From: Mauremys mutica
Lineage: Eukaryota > Chordata > Testudines > Geoemydidae
Assembly: GCF_020497125.1 (NCBI RefSeq)
Contig: NC_059079.1
Location: 47,069,114-47,133,113, forward strand
DNA: 64,000 nt
Direction: 5' to 3'
The translations under genes were made by a program, and so were the position numbers. Below, one piece after another: positions 1 to 12,093 of the stretch. The first letter of the stretch is position 1. The number at the start of each line of letters is the position of its first letter. The notes beneath the pieces were generated by a model. The model was not told the DNA's origin, made no database searches, and saw nothing but the letters and a program-made list of their open reading frames with translations.

Positions 1-2013
1 TGAATTTTGGAAGGTGTTCAAAGTCTGAATTTGACCTTTGCAATGTGAACCCATCTTTATTTGGCTGTGGTCATAGTCATGCCATATGAGAACATCCCAG
101 AATTTAAAAGTAATCAATAAAAGACATGAAATTCTCCATAATAGACAGAACATCTTTCAGAGCAAGTCTTTCACCACCCTGACTACTCCTTTCCCCTTCC
201 TTTCCAAATATACATGAAAAGAAACACAGTGAGGCTCTAAGAAAATAAAAAATGAATCAAGTTTCCTATTCTCCTTACAGACACAATTAGCGGCATACAG
301 TGTAAAGTACCCAGTTGTCTTGCCCCCTCATTCTTAACATTTAATGTGTGGTAGGAAACTTGAATAGTCAAAGTGTAAATCCTTATTTATAAGTCCTTTT
401 CTCCCTCCAAACTGTACTAGACTTTGAAATTCTGAAGCTGCAAGCAGAGGGCCTTATGTCTGAGAGTATTCCAATTTCTGCCAAACCACATGGCATCTCT
501 TTATTTAAATGTTAATGCTTTTCACATTCAGCATGAACTCTTTGAAGTAAATTTGCATTTGTCTGTGATATAAAGTGGTTTGATATTAAGTGGCTTAATT
601 AAAAGTTAATTTAATAAGTTTGCAAAGTACTGTAAAAATGATTCAATAGCACCCAACTTTCCAATCAAGACATATTTTAATTGGTAGAACTGTTACAGTG
701 ATTTCAGGAATTCATTTTCAATTAATTTGGAAGTGTTGTTCCTGCTAGGAGACTCAATGAAACATGATATCTGTCTTCAAAGGTTTGGTGGGTTTTTTTG
801 TGTTTTTAAATCCCCAAGGATTAACAAGTATATTTTAGGAAGATATCCAAATGAATTGTGGTTGAAATAACTGCTGTGAAAACAACAAACTTACTTGCAT
901 ATGTAATATCTGACAACTTCTGTGCAAAAATCCATGAAAGGTCTTGGAGAAAAAATATCCATTGCTTAAAAGGAATTTACACAGAGATGCAGAATGTTCC
1001 TCTGACAAAACCTCATGGCTTGTGCCATACACTTTTGTTTATTCTTGTTAGAGTTGGACCAAACTGAAGATAGGTGTCACTGCCAGTATACTAAACAAAA
1101 TACCAAAAGGTGGTTATGCCTAAAGGGCACTAGTGGACAAAACTCCCAGGAGGAACCAATGCCAGAAGTTGGCACTCCCTTGAGTAGGCCATCATATAGT
1201 CAATTCACACTTTTGGCAATGCAACATTAAGGGTGACATTTCTGGGACTAACATACACATGTCAGCACCCGATCAGTTTCCAAAGTCTGGGGTGTAGACA
1301 AAACATCCCCTCTGCTAGTGTCAGACACATCCCAAGATGCACATGGGTTTTGGTTGGTTTTCCAAATCCATTCACATTAGAGATAGGTCTCCCAAGCTGG
1401 TGTTTTGAATCCTAGACCAGATCCAGATCCAAAATTTCTTTTGTCTATGTGTGAGAATGCAGCTTACCTCTCTGATGTGAGGTCCATGTCTCAGTTTCCT
1501 AAAGATTCCCTTCCACGGGGTGGTAGAGTAATGTGTTCCTCCAGCCAAATCAAAAAGTCTTTCCCTTCAAGGGCAACACAAAAATCAAAGCGAAAGGGAA
1601 TATTTGCAGTTTAATAAAGGGATCTTTTTTATTTTTGGAAGGTTTTTTTGTTTTTGTTTGGTTGGGGTTTTTTTTTCGCCTCTCTAAACCACACAGTTAT
1701 TCATCCCTCAGGTTAGGGGCTTAGCACAGTGTTTTGCCCTTTCTGTGTTAAACAATTGCTTCTGTCCTCTGAGGACTCAGTTCTTTTACCATTGATGAAT
1801 GAGAATGAAAGGGTGTTGCTTCCTCCTCGCTCTTGCTGGAAACCCTAAAGGAAAAGCAGTTACACAGACTAGGCCTCAGTTCCGACAGTACACCCCTCTA
1901 GTTATCAACTGCCACCCCACACTGAGCCCATATTGTCCGGGGAGATTTTGGCAAACCAGTAAAGTGCTTGAAACCACTATTGCTTACTGCTAAAAGCAGC
2001 CTAGTCAGCAGTC
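1..2013. other. Unassigned AT-rich DNA, no gene recognised
   Basis: Short open frames occur on both strands (up to about 75 codons) but none shows a domain, splice-site context or repeat motif I recognise. There is a T-rich low-complexity stretch near 1,640-1,680. I see no repeat family here that I can name. Confidence 0.5.
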
Positions 2014-2601
2014 TGTAAAGTGGCCATGCAGCTTGACCAAGGCAGGAGGGGTGGGGGGTTTGGGTACCACAGAAAGGGCAGCTTGACCCCGCGTCCTTAC
2101 TGATAAGAATTGCGTTGAAGTTGCTGATACATGCAGTTTAGAAGAGCAGGATGTGCCCCAGGAATATCTACTGGGGCCTCAAGCTGCAAACTCTGGAAAA
2201 ACCCACACCTGGTTAATCAATAATCAGAAGGAACCTCTTGCTTGACCATTGAAACTGATTACTTAACAAGTTTTCTTTAAGGGACATGTCATTCTATTAC
2301 TGATATATAAATAAGGAGGAAAAGTTTGAGGTAGTTGGACTCGTTTGGACTCTTTTGGATACATCTTGCGGTCACCACCAGCAAACAGAAGATTTGGCCA
2401 CCAGAAGGCTGCCGCTGTGTCACTCGAGAGCCACCCTCAGGTTTGGTAATTATCAAGGGCTGGGGGTGTTTTACTAACCGGTTGCGGACGTGTGTAAGTG
2501 TTTGAGACTAAATAAAGCTTTAGCTTTAAGTGAAAGTTGTCCGGTTTGTGCCAGCCATCTATCGGTTGGATGGCCATGCCCCCCTAATTTATTTCCTGAC
2601 A
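2014..2601 (+). mobile_element. Solo LTR-like unit (endogenous retrovirus/LTR retrotransposon type)
   Basis: The unit starts TGTAAAG and ends CCTGACA, so its ends are inverted and fit the TG...CA rule of LTRs. A TATA-box-like TATAAATA lies at 2,306-2,313 and a polyadenylation signal AATAAA at 2,511-2,516, about 205 bp apart, which is the order and spacing expected for U3-R-U5. No gag/pol-like reading frame is adjacent, so it is read as a solo LTR. The 5 bp on each side (CAGTC and CCACC) do not match, so the target duplication is lost or a boundary is slightly off. The right flank runs into a Penelope-like relic. Confidence 0.6.
2304..2516 (+). promoter_or_regulatory. LTR TATA box to polyadenylation signal
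   Basis: TATAAATA at 2,306 followed by AATAAA at 2,511 inside the LTR-like unit. Both signals look intact by eye. Whether they are active cannot be judged from sequence. Confidence 0.5.
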
Positions 2602-2888
2602 CCACCTTGCACAGAGTAGAAGTTACTAAGAGCTTTGCGTTGACAGAACCCCGGGTAACAATATGAGCTGTCATCAGACGACAACCCAAACTTGAGGGAG
2701 ACCCTCCTTCTGAAAGAAATCATTCCTGAGCCCCCCTTCCTGGCATTCAAACACCACCCCCCACCCCTTCCAAGCTCATCAGTAGCAAGCTCCCCACAGA
2801 CCAGGACATAGGACATACCAATTCAAAGGGGCACCAGATCCTGCCAGACAGATGCAAAACCTGTAGTCTTATCTATGTTGCTACAATG

Positions 2889-2896
2889 ATCTACAC
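2889..2896 (+). repeat. hAT target-site duplication, left copy
   Basis: ATCTACAC; the partner at 3,118-3,125 is ATTTACAC. Confidence 0.75.
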
Positions 2897-3117
2897 CAGG
2901 GGTTCTCAAACTGGGGGTCAGGACGCCTCAGGGGGTAATGAGGTTATTTCTTGGGGGGTTGCGAGCTGTCAACCTCCACCCCAAACCACGCTTTGCCTCC
3001 AGCATTGATAATGGTGTTAAAGATATAAAAAAGTGTTTTTAATTTGAGGGGGAGGGGTGGCACTCAGAGACTTGCTATGTGAAAGGGGTCACCAGTAAAA
3101 AAGTTGGCGAGCCACTG
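2897..3117. mobile_element. Short non-autonomous hAT transposon
   Basis: The left end reads CAGGGGTTCTCAAACTGGGG and the right end AAGTTGGCGAGCCACTG, a degenerate inverted repeat of the CAGGGGTTCTCAAACT type common in vertebrate hAT MITEs. It is flanked by 8-bp direct repeats ATCTACAC (2,889-2,896) and ATTTACAC (3,118-3,125), one mismatch, as expected for hAT. It is 221 bp, encodes no transposase, and interrupts the Penelope-like relic, so it arrived later. Confidence 0.85.
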
Positions 3118-3125
3118 ATTTACAC
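3118..3125 (+). repeat. hAT target-site duplication, right copy
   Basis: ATTTACAC, one mismatch to the copy at 2,889-2,896. Confidence 0.75.
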
Positions 3126-3302
3126 CTTTCAAGATTCATGTATTCTACACATTCCTACACAATGTGTGATTTATCTCATCCAGTGCATCAGCAACTATGT
3201 GGGTGAAACCAGACAATCACTACGCTCTTGAATGAATTCACAAAGGAAAGTGCTAAGAGACAAAACACCTTATCACCCGGGGTGAACACGTTTCACTTCT
3301 CC

Positions 3303-3400
3303 TGCTGACATAGCTACTACTGCTCACGGGAGGTGGAGTAATTAAGCGGATGGGAGATCTCTCTCCCATTGACTTAGAGTGGCTACACAGAGAACTTGAA
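3303..3400. repeat. Fragment of a DNA-transposon/MITE family
   Basis: The stretch with gacatagctacta, a palindromic gggagatctctctccc core (about 3,353-3,367) and agagtggctacacagag resembles the interior of abundant turtle MITEs. The copy at 40,382-40,650 carries a related agtagctatgcc segment. Ends are not resolved. Confidence 0.45.
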
Positions 3401-4439
3401 AATGTTAATTCAGTGCATCTCTGTAACTATAGGAGCTAGAAACATGATTTTAAAAAACAAAGTTGAGATTTTGGAGCACAGTTCCATAGGAAGCAGTGAA
3501 TCCATGGGAAATTCTGTAGCTATGCAATATTTGGGGTCTTGCACATAGTCAATGATTTTTACTCTGTCTCCTAATTGTAGGCAAAGTACTACATTAATTC
3601 CCTAATTGAATTACATGGAAGACACAGTAACAGCAGAATAGGGGAATGAGTATACTGTCTCAATTACTTTGTCTTAGAGGAGTTTTAGTGGATTAATTTC
3701 TCGCTGGCTGAAAATACAAAACCCCATATTCACTGGACTGACAGAATGCTATTCATGACTTGCTGTACTCAGAGTGGGCTGGTCAAAACATCCATAGAAA
3801 AAAAGATGTATAGAAACAGTCATATTTTCCCCTTGCGTGAAAGAAATTTGTTCATGGTTCTAGCTTGGAAGGTATTTAACAAAATTATTTTATACCAATA
3901 AACTGAAGTTACTGTAGGAGCACTAGAAATTGTATGTTGATTTAAATTGCAGATATTAAGTACAATGTGATGGCAAGATTAGATGAAACTCACTGTTTAT
4001 CATTTAGATTATATTGTTATCTTCCCTATCAAAGTCCTTTACAGTATAAGTTTGTATGTATCACTATCTACACACATCCACACTAGTATTTAAAGGACAC
4101 AGTAAAAAGAATAACACATATGAATATATGACAATACATCTATTTGCATAAATATACATAAGCTATCAATATTTACATGATCAAGAGGATGATGTATCTG
4201 TTAAAAAATTGAACAGATTATGTAGAAAAGTATATGGTTGCCATACCATTGGGACTATTTTTTTTGTTCTTGTAGGCAAGTATTGGATGACCTAACCATG
4301 ACATCAACTAGATGATAGGCAACAAATTGGCAACAACCCTGCTGGCTGGGGAAAAGTCATGGGCACAGCAGCAGAAGGCATCTGAACTGATAATAGTGAA
4401 TAGTTTTTGAATCTTTCTGGCATAAACACCCTAAAGATA
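3401..4439. other. Unassigned AT-rich DNA
   Basis: No gene, repeat family or structural element recognised. Confidence 0.5.
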
Positions 4440-4842
4440 GAAGGCATTATTTTCCAACCCAAGAAGTTTCACAAGCTTGAATGAAGATCAACACTAATGT
4501 GACTATCAACCATGTAGTAAGGGACCTGACAGAGCAGGACATGGTATTTTCTAACATCAAAGATGCAAGGCTCAGGTGGCTGGGACATGTACACTGTATG
4601 GAAGTTGGGAAACATGCTGGCAAGAATTGCCTTTGGGTACCTGAGAGAGGAAAGAAGAAGCAAGAAAGGCCAAAGAAGAACTGGCAGAAGACAGTGACAG
4701 AGGATATTGCATGTGCTGGCATCACCTGGGAAGATGTACCACAACTAGTGAGCAGCCATAATCACTGGAGCAACTGCACTGTCCGATGGGTCAGAATCAC
4801 AGGAGGAACTAAGATCTTGCAGGTGATTATCTGAAGTGGCTT
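4440..4842 (+). pseudogene. RTE-like LINE, C-terminal tail of ORF2
   Basis: A 117-codon open frame at 4,481-4,834 contains RLRWLGHVHCM, then PERGKKKQERPKKNWQKTV, then DIACAGITWEDV and a W-rich tail. This order (RW.GHV..M, a basic GKR..GRP..W stretch, then a W-containing helix) is the C-terminal signature downstream of the reverse transcriptase in RTE/BovB-type LINEs and related endonuclease-reverse transcriptases. The EN and RT domains are missing, so it is a 5'-truncated copy. Similar tails occur on the minus strand near 24.8 kb and at 60,825-61,120. Confidence 0.65.
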
Positions 4843-4854
4843 GTACTTTATATG

Positions 4855-4926
4855 AGCCTGATCTAAAGCCAATCACAGTCAATGGAAAGACTCTTACTGG
4901 CTTCAATGAGCTTTGAGTTAGGCCCT
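4855..4926. repeat. Palindromic MITE
   Basis: The arms GAGCCTGATCTAAAGCC and, reversed, GGGCCTAACTCAAAGCTC surround a core with gtcaatggaaagactc. This is the structure of the many short palindromic repeats scattered in this window. Confidence 0.5.
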
Positions 4927-7627
4927 ATAGTCTCGGATATTTCACTATACATTAATAGGCAGTAAAAAGGAGAATGAACACAGTAATGTGGCAACATTGG
5001 CATATTCAGGAGGAAAGAAAGTGAAGGTGGCATTGGAGAGAAACTGTGAAGGATATGTTAAGAATTCAGATTAGAACTAATGCATGAAATACAATACAGT
5101 TCCAATGCATCAACACACTTCAGCATGTGCTTAACTTTACACCCGTGAATAGTCCCTTTGGCTAAAATAACTATTCACATGCTAGAAGTTTATCATGTGC
5201 TTAGATAGTTAGCTGGATTAGGGTCTAAGTCTAGTCTCTTGTGCTAGTTTTTCTTTTCCAACTTTTTGCAAATACGTACATTCAGACTTGTATGTTCAAA
5301 ATAACTGTGTAAGCAAACATGCAAAATTATGGGCACAATATTAGATGCTGGGCTGAGGACTCTTTGAAATTGTGCCTGTTGTGAAAGATGTGAGGTGAAT
5401 TATAACAAAACCCATTCTGCATTAATTGGTCTAGTGGCTTGACAGAAGCACTTTTCATCATCATCACCGAGTTCGTTGTATTATCATAGTTCCCAAAAGC
5501 CCTAGTTATGGATCCAGGTGCCATTGTATTCGGCTCTTTACTGACAAAGAAAAAGACCATTTTTGCTCCAATTGCTTGCACTCTTGATAGGCTGTGAGGC
5601 CAGTGGCTGTGAGGCCAGTGTTCAGGAACTTCAAAAGTCTCTCATTTCTCAAACTCTTGAATCTGAGAAGTGACATGCTTCAACTTTAGGGTTAACAGTA
5701 CAATAATAAATGTTCATTTATCTGACTACCTTCATAGTAACTCAAGCAAACCTAAATGTAACTAATTAGGGCCTCATTCGTGTCCCCATTCAAGCACGGA
5801 GTGACATTCTTACACCCCATCACTCTCTTCTGGGGAATGCACATTACATTGCCTCCCAATTTAAGCTGTGCTGCTTTTCTCTTTTTGAATGCTATATCTA
5901 CATCAAGAGGGCATTAGGATGCCAGCTTATTGAAATCAGGCAGTAGAAATTCCATTTCTAGCAGAATTCACAACATTTATGAGGATATTTGATAATTTAG
6001 CTTATTCAGACCTAATGAAATATAGGACTCCAGATCATTAAAGATTATATGCCAAGGACTGGATAACCTATTTGTCCTTCAGGAAAGGAGTGTCTTTTTT
6101 ACTCAGTGTTACTTGGGGAAATTCACTCTATAAGGCAGAAAGAATTTTAAAGACCCAGTATTGAATTTAGAAAAGTATATTGTGCTTTGAAAGAGTCCCA
6201 AAATTGGAAGAAATATTCCCTAGTCTTAAAATGATGATTTCACCCTGTTGTGACAATTGAGCCTACAAATTAACCTGAATTGTGAGCTCAACTGTAAACA
6301 TTATGTTGAAGTTCATAACATGTTAAAATAGCCTATAACAAATGATTATGGAAAAGGTATGAAAGGGAGACTGAATAACTCTCTTTTGGGGTCCCTAAAG
6401 AAGTGGGGGAGTTCAAAAGAAGAAAACAGACAGAAAGAATAGACAGAGGTTACTGGAGCAAGCTTCACCATCATGGCTGCCACTTAGGACCCTGGACTTT
6501 CAACACCCTGATCCTGAGAGGTGTCCTGGCCAGAAAGGGGCCAGGGAGGGATAGTGACTCAGATAGCATTGCCACCTCTACCAGATCCAGTTGAATCCCA
6601 ACCACCACCTTGCTATGACAGTTACTGTGTAAGAGACTGTCAAACAAGGTGGCTTTCCTTCTAAGACTAGACTTTAACAGCAGCAGCAGCATCTCTGGCC
6701 CATCTTGACTAACTTTGCTTTTTTTCCCCCAAAAGGAGAGTTACCATGTAACACTGTCAAAAAGAGGACAAATAATTAAATACTGTCTACAGCTAAAGGG
6801 AAAGGAAACAAAGGATTTTGTTAAAATGAAAGCCATATTTAATAGTTTACATTTCAAATGCTTTAGCCATTGTCTCCCTCTCTGTATCTTTAATGAAAGG
6901 TTTAAGATTTTTAATGGTGTGTTTGCCATGGTACTAGGCAGGCTGATTTCTCTATAAGCCATTCCAGGACCTTATTTAACACTGTTTAATGTTGTATAGT
7001 GAGTGGGTTATATTAAACATCTGTAGCCTATTTAATACAACAGCCCTAACTAGTAATATCTCTCAAACCCGTATAAAATATTTAAGTGAAACCCCTGTAA
7101 ATTGCCAGGTTAATTCATTATAGGGGTTGAACCAAACCACTATCTGGTGGAACATAAAGGGACTCCATTCAACACCCAACAATCACAGGACATGACATGT
7201 TCCCTAATAATGAAGCTATCTTACCACTTGTACTAATACAACCCTCATTACTTCAGTCATGTGAGTAGGTCAATTAAAATAAGTACCCCCATGTTCCCTT
7301 TCCTTAATGTAGGCATTGATACAGCAATGAGTGTGTGTAAGTCGATCCCCATTCAGCAAAGTACCTAAGCACAAGCTTAAAGACAATGCGACTTAGGGAC
7401 GTTGATCACATACTGTGGTAATTTGCTCAATAGGGTTGTTAGTTGGCAGTACTCTATTTTGAATTTTTGGATCTTGAATAGCAACCAGGTTTAGGCAAAC
7501 AGACACAGCCAAGTCATTATTTAATCTCAGTAGAAAAACATTATAAGTGATGTAAATAAGAAGTATCTCATCACTTGCAACCACTTCTGCAGCAGGTTTA
7601 CGGAACACAAATATTCATAGGTATTAA
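4927..7627. other. Unassigned DNA with minor repeats
   Basis: No gene recognised. Between 5,095 and 5,225 are pieces of a diffuse repeat (cagcatgtgcttaactttac and catgtgcttag) also seen near 36.5 kb and 39.95 kb. A slightly GC-richer stretch at 6,460-6,620 ends near a short CAG run (about 6,678-6,690). Open frames of 60-84 codons carry no recognisable motif. Confidence 0.45.
5590..5619 (+). repeat. 15-bp tandem duplication
   Basis: Two perfect copies of ggctgtgaggccagt, head to tail. Confidence 0.85.
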
Positions 7628-7692
7628 CCCACTAGGGCTTGATCCTGCAAGGCGCAGAGCACCTTGCAATTCCCATTGAGTTCAAAAAGTTC
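7628..7692. repeat. Partial palindromic MITE
   Basis: gggcttgatcctgcaaggc followed by agcaccttgcaattcccat matches one arm of the gatcctgcaa...ttgcaggatc repeat family. The reverse arm of the same family is at 52,395-52,432. Confidence 0.45.
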
Positions 7693-7992
7693 TCCCAGAG
7701 TTGTTCAGTGTTTGCTAAGCCAAGCTCTCTTACATTAGCAGAGCCTCCAAAAAATGTGTATCACCTTGAATACACCTTGCATAGTAACACCAATAAGGAG
7801 CCCCAGTTTCTGTTCTTGTTTTCCTTTCGACCTACAACTTCAAGAGCAACCTATGCATGATCTCCACAGGGCATGATAATCTATCGTTATTTTATGGATT
7901 GTTCTTCTTTACTTATGTACACAGTACAATGTGTGTACACAGTGCATTACAAAAATATTTTAAAAAGACAAAAGGCCAACATTTCCAAGAAT

Positions 7993-8135
7993 GACTAGTG
8001 ATTTGGGATGCTTCATTTCTGAGACACTATAAAGGGACTTGTTTTTGCAGAAGATAGCCATTTCTGAAAATCTAAAGGCACCTAAAGGCATTTCAGGCTG
8101 GGCACCCAAAAACAACTAGTCACTTGAAAATCTGG
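7993..8135. repeat. Palindromic MITE (gactagtgattt family)
   Basis: The left arm gactagtgatttgggatgc (7,993) and the right arm gggcacccaaaaacaactag (about 8,099-8,118) are inverted with respect to each other. The same family is at 62,213-62,346. Confidence 0.6.
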
Positions 8136-10084
8136 ATCTAGTTTCCTGCCCTTAGTAACCTACCTACAATCTATATTAAATTCAAAGTTGTTAAGTTTAT
8201 GTAGCAATAGAATTACCTCATGTGGAAAAGTGACTCAGCCTCAAGATGGCAGATATGAAAACTTATTTAGTTAAAAACTAAAGATGTAATTGGAGATACT
8301 ATCTGAAAATTACTGTAATAAATAATCCAAGATAAATGAAAATACACAATCTAAGAACAAATTGAAGGCAATCGAGCTAAAATGATGTACCATCATTCTT
8401 GTTAAAAGATTTCTTTATTACATAATGGGTAAAAACCTGGCTCTCATAGAATAAAAGTAGAGCAGAATACAATGTAAATTCTTATATTGATTTCATTGGA
8501 ATCAGGATTTCAGCCGATATATGATTGTTTGTTGGCACATTAAGGTTACAGTTTACTATGCTACTCTTTATACGAGTACAATGAGAACACATGGTAAAAC
8601 CCAATTAAAAAAAAAAGGAGCACAGATTATGCTTTTCTCCCCAATTTAGCTAGAAATTTAAACACATGCCTAATTTTAACCATATGACAATAAAGATTTC
8701 TTGATGAATTTGGGTTTTAAGGCCATGGGATAACAGAGGTGGAAAAGAGAAGTCATCTCTACCTATAGAATGCATAACCATGACAGAAGTTTCATTTGAT
8801 ATCAAATTGGTATTAAGGACAGAATAACTGAAAAGATGCATAAAGTCATCCACTACAACTCTTCAGAATTCATTTAAAAGCCTGTTTGCTAGTATGACTA
8901 CTCACATAAATGTATGTGGGGAGAGACATACGTATATAACTATTACATGACTGCTAGAAAATACACTTTTTCCCCTGACAACTCAGATCTCATGTATGCC
9001 TTTTCCTTACTTGTTCTTTAACACTTAACCCACGAACAATCATCTTGGTCAACACTATATGTCATGCAATTGTATTTTCACAATGAACAATGCCATCTGG
9101 ATTTAAGACCTCATGCAGTAGCATGAAAGACTGACTGCATTCTGACTGCATTATCTTATGGCAGTGTAGAGTATATTAAGAAGTGTCATCATTGTATAAA
9201 AAATTCCAGTTTCCAACAAGTACTTACCCATAAATGTAAATGGATGGAAATTCAATACATCTTAATGGACATGCTGGATCATTTATGGCTTGATTAGATT
9301 TGCTATCTGTGTGTGTTTTTTATTTCCTCCTGTTTGTGTTTAGAAGGCTAACTCAATCAGCAATGAAGGAGAATATTGATCTTTTTGGGAGATTACTTTC
9401 CAGTGGACTGAATAACTTTAGAAGGGAAAAAAATAAAGTAAATCTTAATCTGTTTCTAAGAGTCCCTGAAATCTGGTCAATCTGTAACTCAAGTACATAA
9501 GAAATGCTGGTCTTCAGTGCTGGATATATTTCAATTAACTATTGTTTCCTTCCGCTAATTGTCTTCCTAGATAATAAAGCTGTTTGGCAGGAGTAAAAAG
9601 AGTAGGAAATTGAAGCTATTTGCAAGTGTTTTTATTTAAATTGTTTTTTCTCCTGACTAGACAAAGCTCAAGAGACAGATGTAAATCTCTGACGATCAAC
9701 TGCATCCCCATTATGGAAGGGATTTAGTTGTCATATCGAAATTTATTTATATAAAAAATATTAATTTAGTAACTTTCTGTTCTGAGGATTACTGAATTCA
9801 CAGATTTAAAATCTTAAATGGGTTCTTTTGACTGCAAAGACCTCTTGTTAAGGCCAATACTGCTGCACTAGGAATAATTTTATTTAAAAAATTTCTCCCC
9901 CTCTTCCCCCCATGAGTATTTTGAAAAAGAAAAGCAATAAAAACTACTGCTAAGAAAAATAATATGAATGAGATGCAAGGAAACGGATAAATAGGAATGT
10001 AAAATGATTGTAGAATAATTCCCTAAATGGCCATGTTAATCATAAACTTTAAAAAGTTTAAATATTCTCTAGTTGCTGTGAGCT
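8136..10084. other. Unassigned AT-rich DNA
   Basis: No gene or named repeat recognised. Open frames of up to 67 codons look like chance. Confidence 0.5.
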
Positions 10085-10185
10085 GGGATCGAGGGGTTTG
10101 GAGGGTGGGAGGGGGATCAGGGCTGGGGCAGGAGCTTGGGGAATGGGGGGAGGCTCAGGGGGTGCAGGCCCCAGTCCTGTCTATT
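10085..10185 (+). repeat. G-rich low-complexity block
   Basis: Strand-biased runs of G (ggaggg, gggaggggga, ggggggagg) in otherwise AT-rich DNA. It resembles the G-rich interior of other repeats and could fold into G-quadruplexes. It is not a coding signal, although two overlapping frames read through it. Confidence 0.5.
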
Positions 10186-10529
10186 TGCTGGATCAGAAAG
10201 AGCATCCCAAGTTCGTTTATATCAAGTGTTTAAAAAAAAAATCAAAAGCCCTCTTCTTTGATTGTTGGTTTCTGGAAGAGCCAGTATGAACCAGCATATG
10301 CAAGCATCGCAAGGGATGGAACTTCTCTGGAGGTGTTTATAACCTAAGCAATTCAACCTTAATCCTGGTGGGAGTTGTGTCAACCCTCCCTATGTTGAAT
10401 TACATACAATTCCTGGCCTACAGTGATACATAAACCTTTCATACTCTTAATGCAAAATGATCCCCACAGAAATTGCATGCAGTTACTATATCCGTCACAT
10501 CTACAAACTTGACAGAGTTTAGGCTGCTG

Positions 10530-10735
10530 CTTTATCATACTGACCAATATTATCTCATTGTTTCTTTGTGCTCCCTCTCTGTACCTGTTTTCTTCTTTTA
10601 TAATTAGACTGTGAACTCGTTGGTGAAGGAACTGTCTTTCTGTTTTTATACACAGAGTTTAATACAAGGGGATCCTGGCCCAACACTAAGGCTTGTATGT
10701 GCTGATACAATATAAATAATAATAGTAATAAAATC
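10530..10735 (+). repeat. MIR-like SINE, 3' part
   Basis: gactgtgaactcgttgg...actgtctttctg...tacacagag...cctggcccaacactaaggc ends in an ATA/ATAATA-rich tail. This is the tail order of the MIR/CORE-type tRNA-derived SINEs repeated in this window (compare 12,094-12,445). The tRNA-like head is missing. Confidence 0.65.
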
Positions 10736-11699
10736 AACCAGTTGCACTAGGCATAGACCCAGACTCTTTCTGATTTTTCCACCAGGAAGCCAACCTGTAA
10801 GGCCTCACCACCTGCTACCATTCAGAGGGTGCACTTTCTGAATGACCCTAAGATAAATCTATATTAGGAAATTAACCACACATCACTGTTCTTAGCAATA
10901 TACCTAATGGAGTGAGTCAGATAAGTACACCCCCAGCAGGCTAACATTTTTAATAATTTTTATAGATTTCTAGCAGTCAGCTGCTTACCCTTAGAGCCTT
11001 GTTGGATCTCAGGCTAATGCTAACATAACTTTTTCTAAATTAAACTCTCCTACCAGAGGGCTTCTTCCTTGCATTCTTATAATTCAATGGTGCAGTGTTT
11101 CTCTGCAAAAGTGAACATCCTGTAGCATGATCGTTGGCATTCTTCCCTTCCCCAACTCTAGAGAGTCATTCAGCTCAAGCTAAAATTCCTCAAGTCTGCA
11201 TTAGCATCCTTTGGAGACTTCAGTAATAAGCTGTCAACATTTTCAATTTGAACAATTACCCAAGAGACCTCTTCCCTATGAATTAACCAGGCCAGTAATT
11301 TACTGGAATTGTCTCATTGTTCATATGTTTAGTATTTCTCCCAAATGAACAGTTTTTTTTCTCTCTTTTCCATTTCCCCGTCTGACAAGTGTTAATCAAA
11401 TTGCACTCAGATTTAGTTTAACATTATTTGTGCTTGAGGAGATTTTATTTTACCAAACTCATTTTCAGGATGAAATTGCCTTTCATGGACAAAAATAAGC
11501 AAGACACTGAAGGAACTCATAGATGCTTTAATGAATAAGCAAGTGCCATATGTTCTATTTTACACCACTTTGTGTGTGTCTCATAACACAAATGAAGTCC
11601 ACATTCAACTCAAACAAATTTATATCTGTGCAATGTCCAACAGCGTGGAGATTCATTTCTTTAGGCTGTAAGAAGTTTGGTTAACTCTCGCACTGCTCC
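10736..11699. other. Unassigned DNA
   Basis: No gene or named repeat recognised. Confidence 0.5.
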
Positions 11700-11766
11700 A
11701 TAGGTCTAATGGCCAAGCCATAAGCATCTTACACCAAGAATAGTGGGTTCTAGCCCCATCTAGGAT
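11700..11766 (+). repeat. Possible tRNA-derived SINE head
   Basis: taatggccaagccat resembles an A box and gggttctagcccc a B box, about 35 bp apart, as in degenerate tRNA-type Pol III promoters. There is no tRNA cloverleaf and no recognisable SINE tail, so confidence is low. Confidence 0.3.
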
Positions 11767-12093
11767 AAATGTCCCATTTCTAAAACATATTATATTTCAA
11801 CTACATGCTGCTAGGCTAGTTGCAGGAATCACTGGGTGAAATTCAATAGCCAGTATTATGCAGGAAGAAAGAGTAGGAGATAATGGTCTCCGACTATGAA
11901 ATTCAGGGCAAGAACAATGGTAGTTGTGTATTGTACAGCTCGAGGCAGTGTTTCTCTGCCAAAATGATCATACTGTAGCATGAAAATAATTTCACAGGCA
12001 TGTTATTAACAGGCATTCCTTTCCTGTGCCCACATCTTCTTAGAATGTGTTATAATGAAAAGAACATAAGCAATATTTGTCCTATAAGATAGC
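11767..12093. other. Unassigned DNA
   Basis: No gene or named repeat recognised. Confidence 0.45.

Larger units (their letters stand above)
2640..3302 (+). pseudogene. Penelope-like element relic, GIY-YIG endonuclease region
   Basis: Conceptual translation near 3,160-3,230 gives a stretch with YLIQC, then YVGETRQSLR and a downstream MNS, which resembles the GIY-YIG endonuclease C-terminal to the reverse transcriptase in Penelope-like elements (known pattern: YLI.C..C...YVGET...LR.R...H). Upstream, 2,700-2,880 yields KLPTDQD and a cysteine-containing RCKTC segment that matches the linker before that domain. The frame is broken by stops, for example in place of the Arg/Lys after LRS, and by a hAT element at 2,897-3,117. 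The reverse transcriptase part is absent, so this is a 5'-truncated dead copy. Confidence 0.65.

Noticed and set aside
11700..11766. Possible tRNA gene (A-box and B-box-like sequences)
   Set aside because: No acceptor, D, anticodon or T stems fold from it. At best it is a decayed SINE head.
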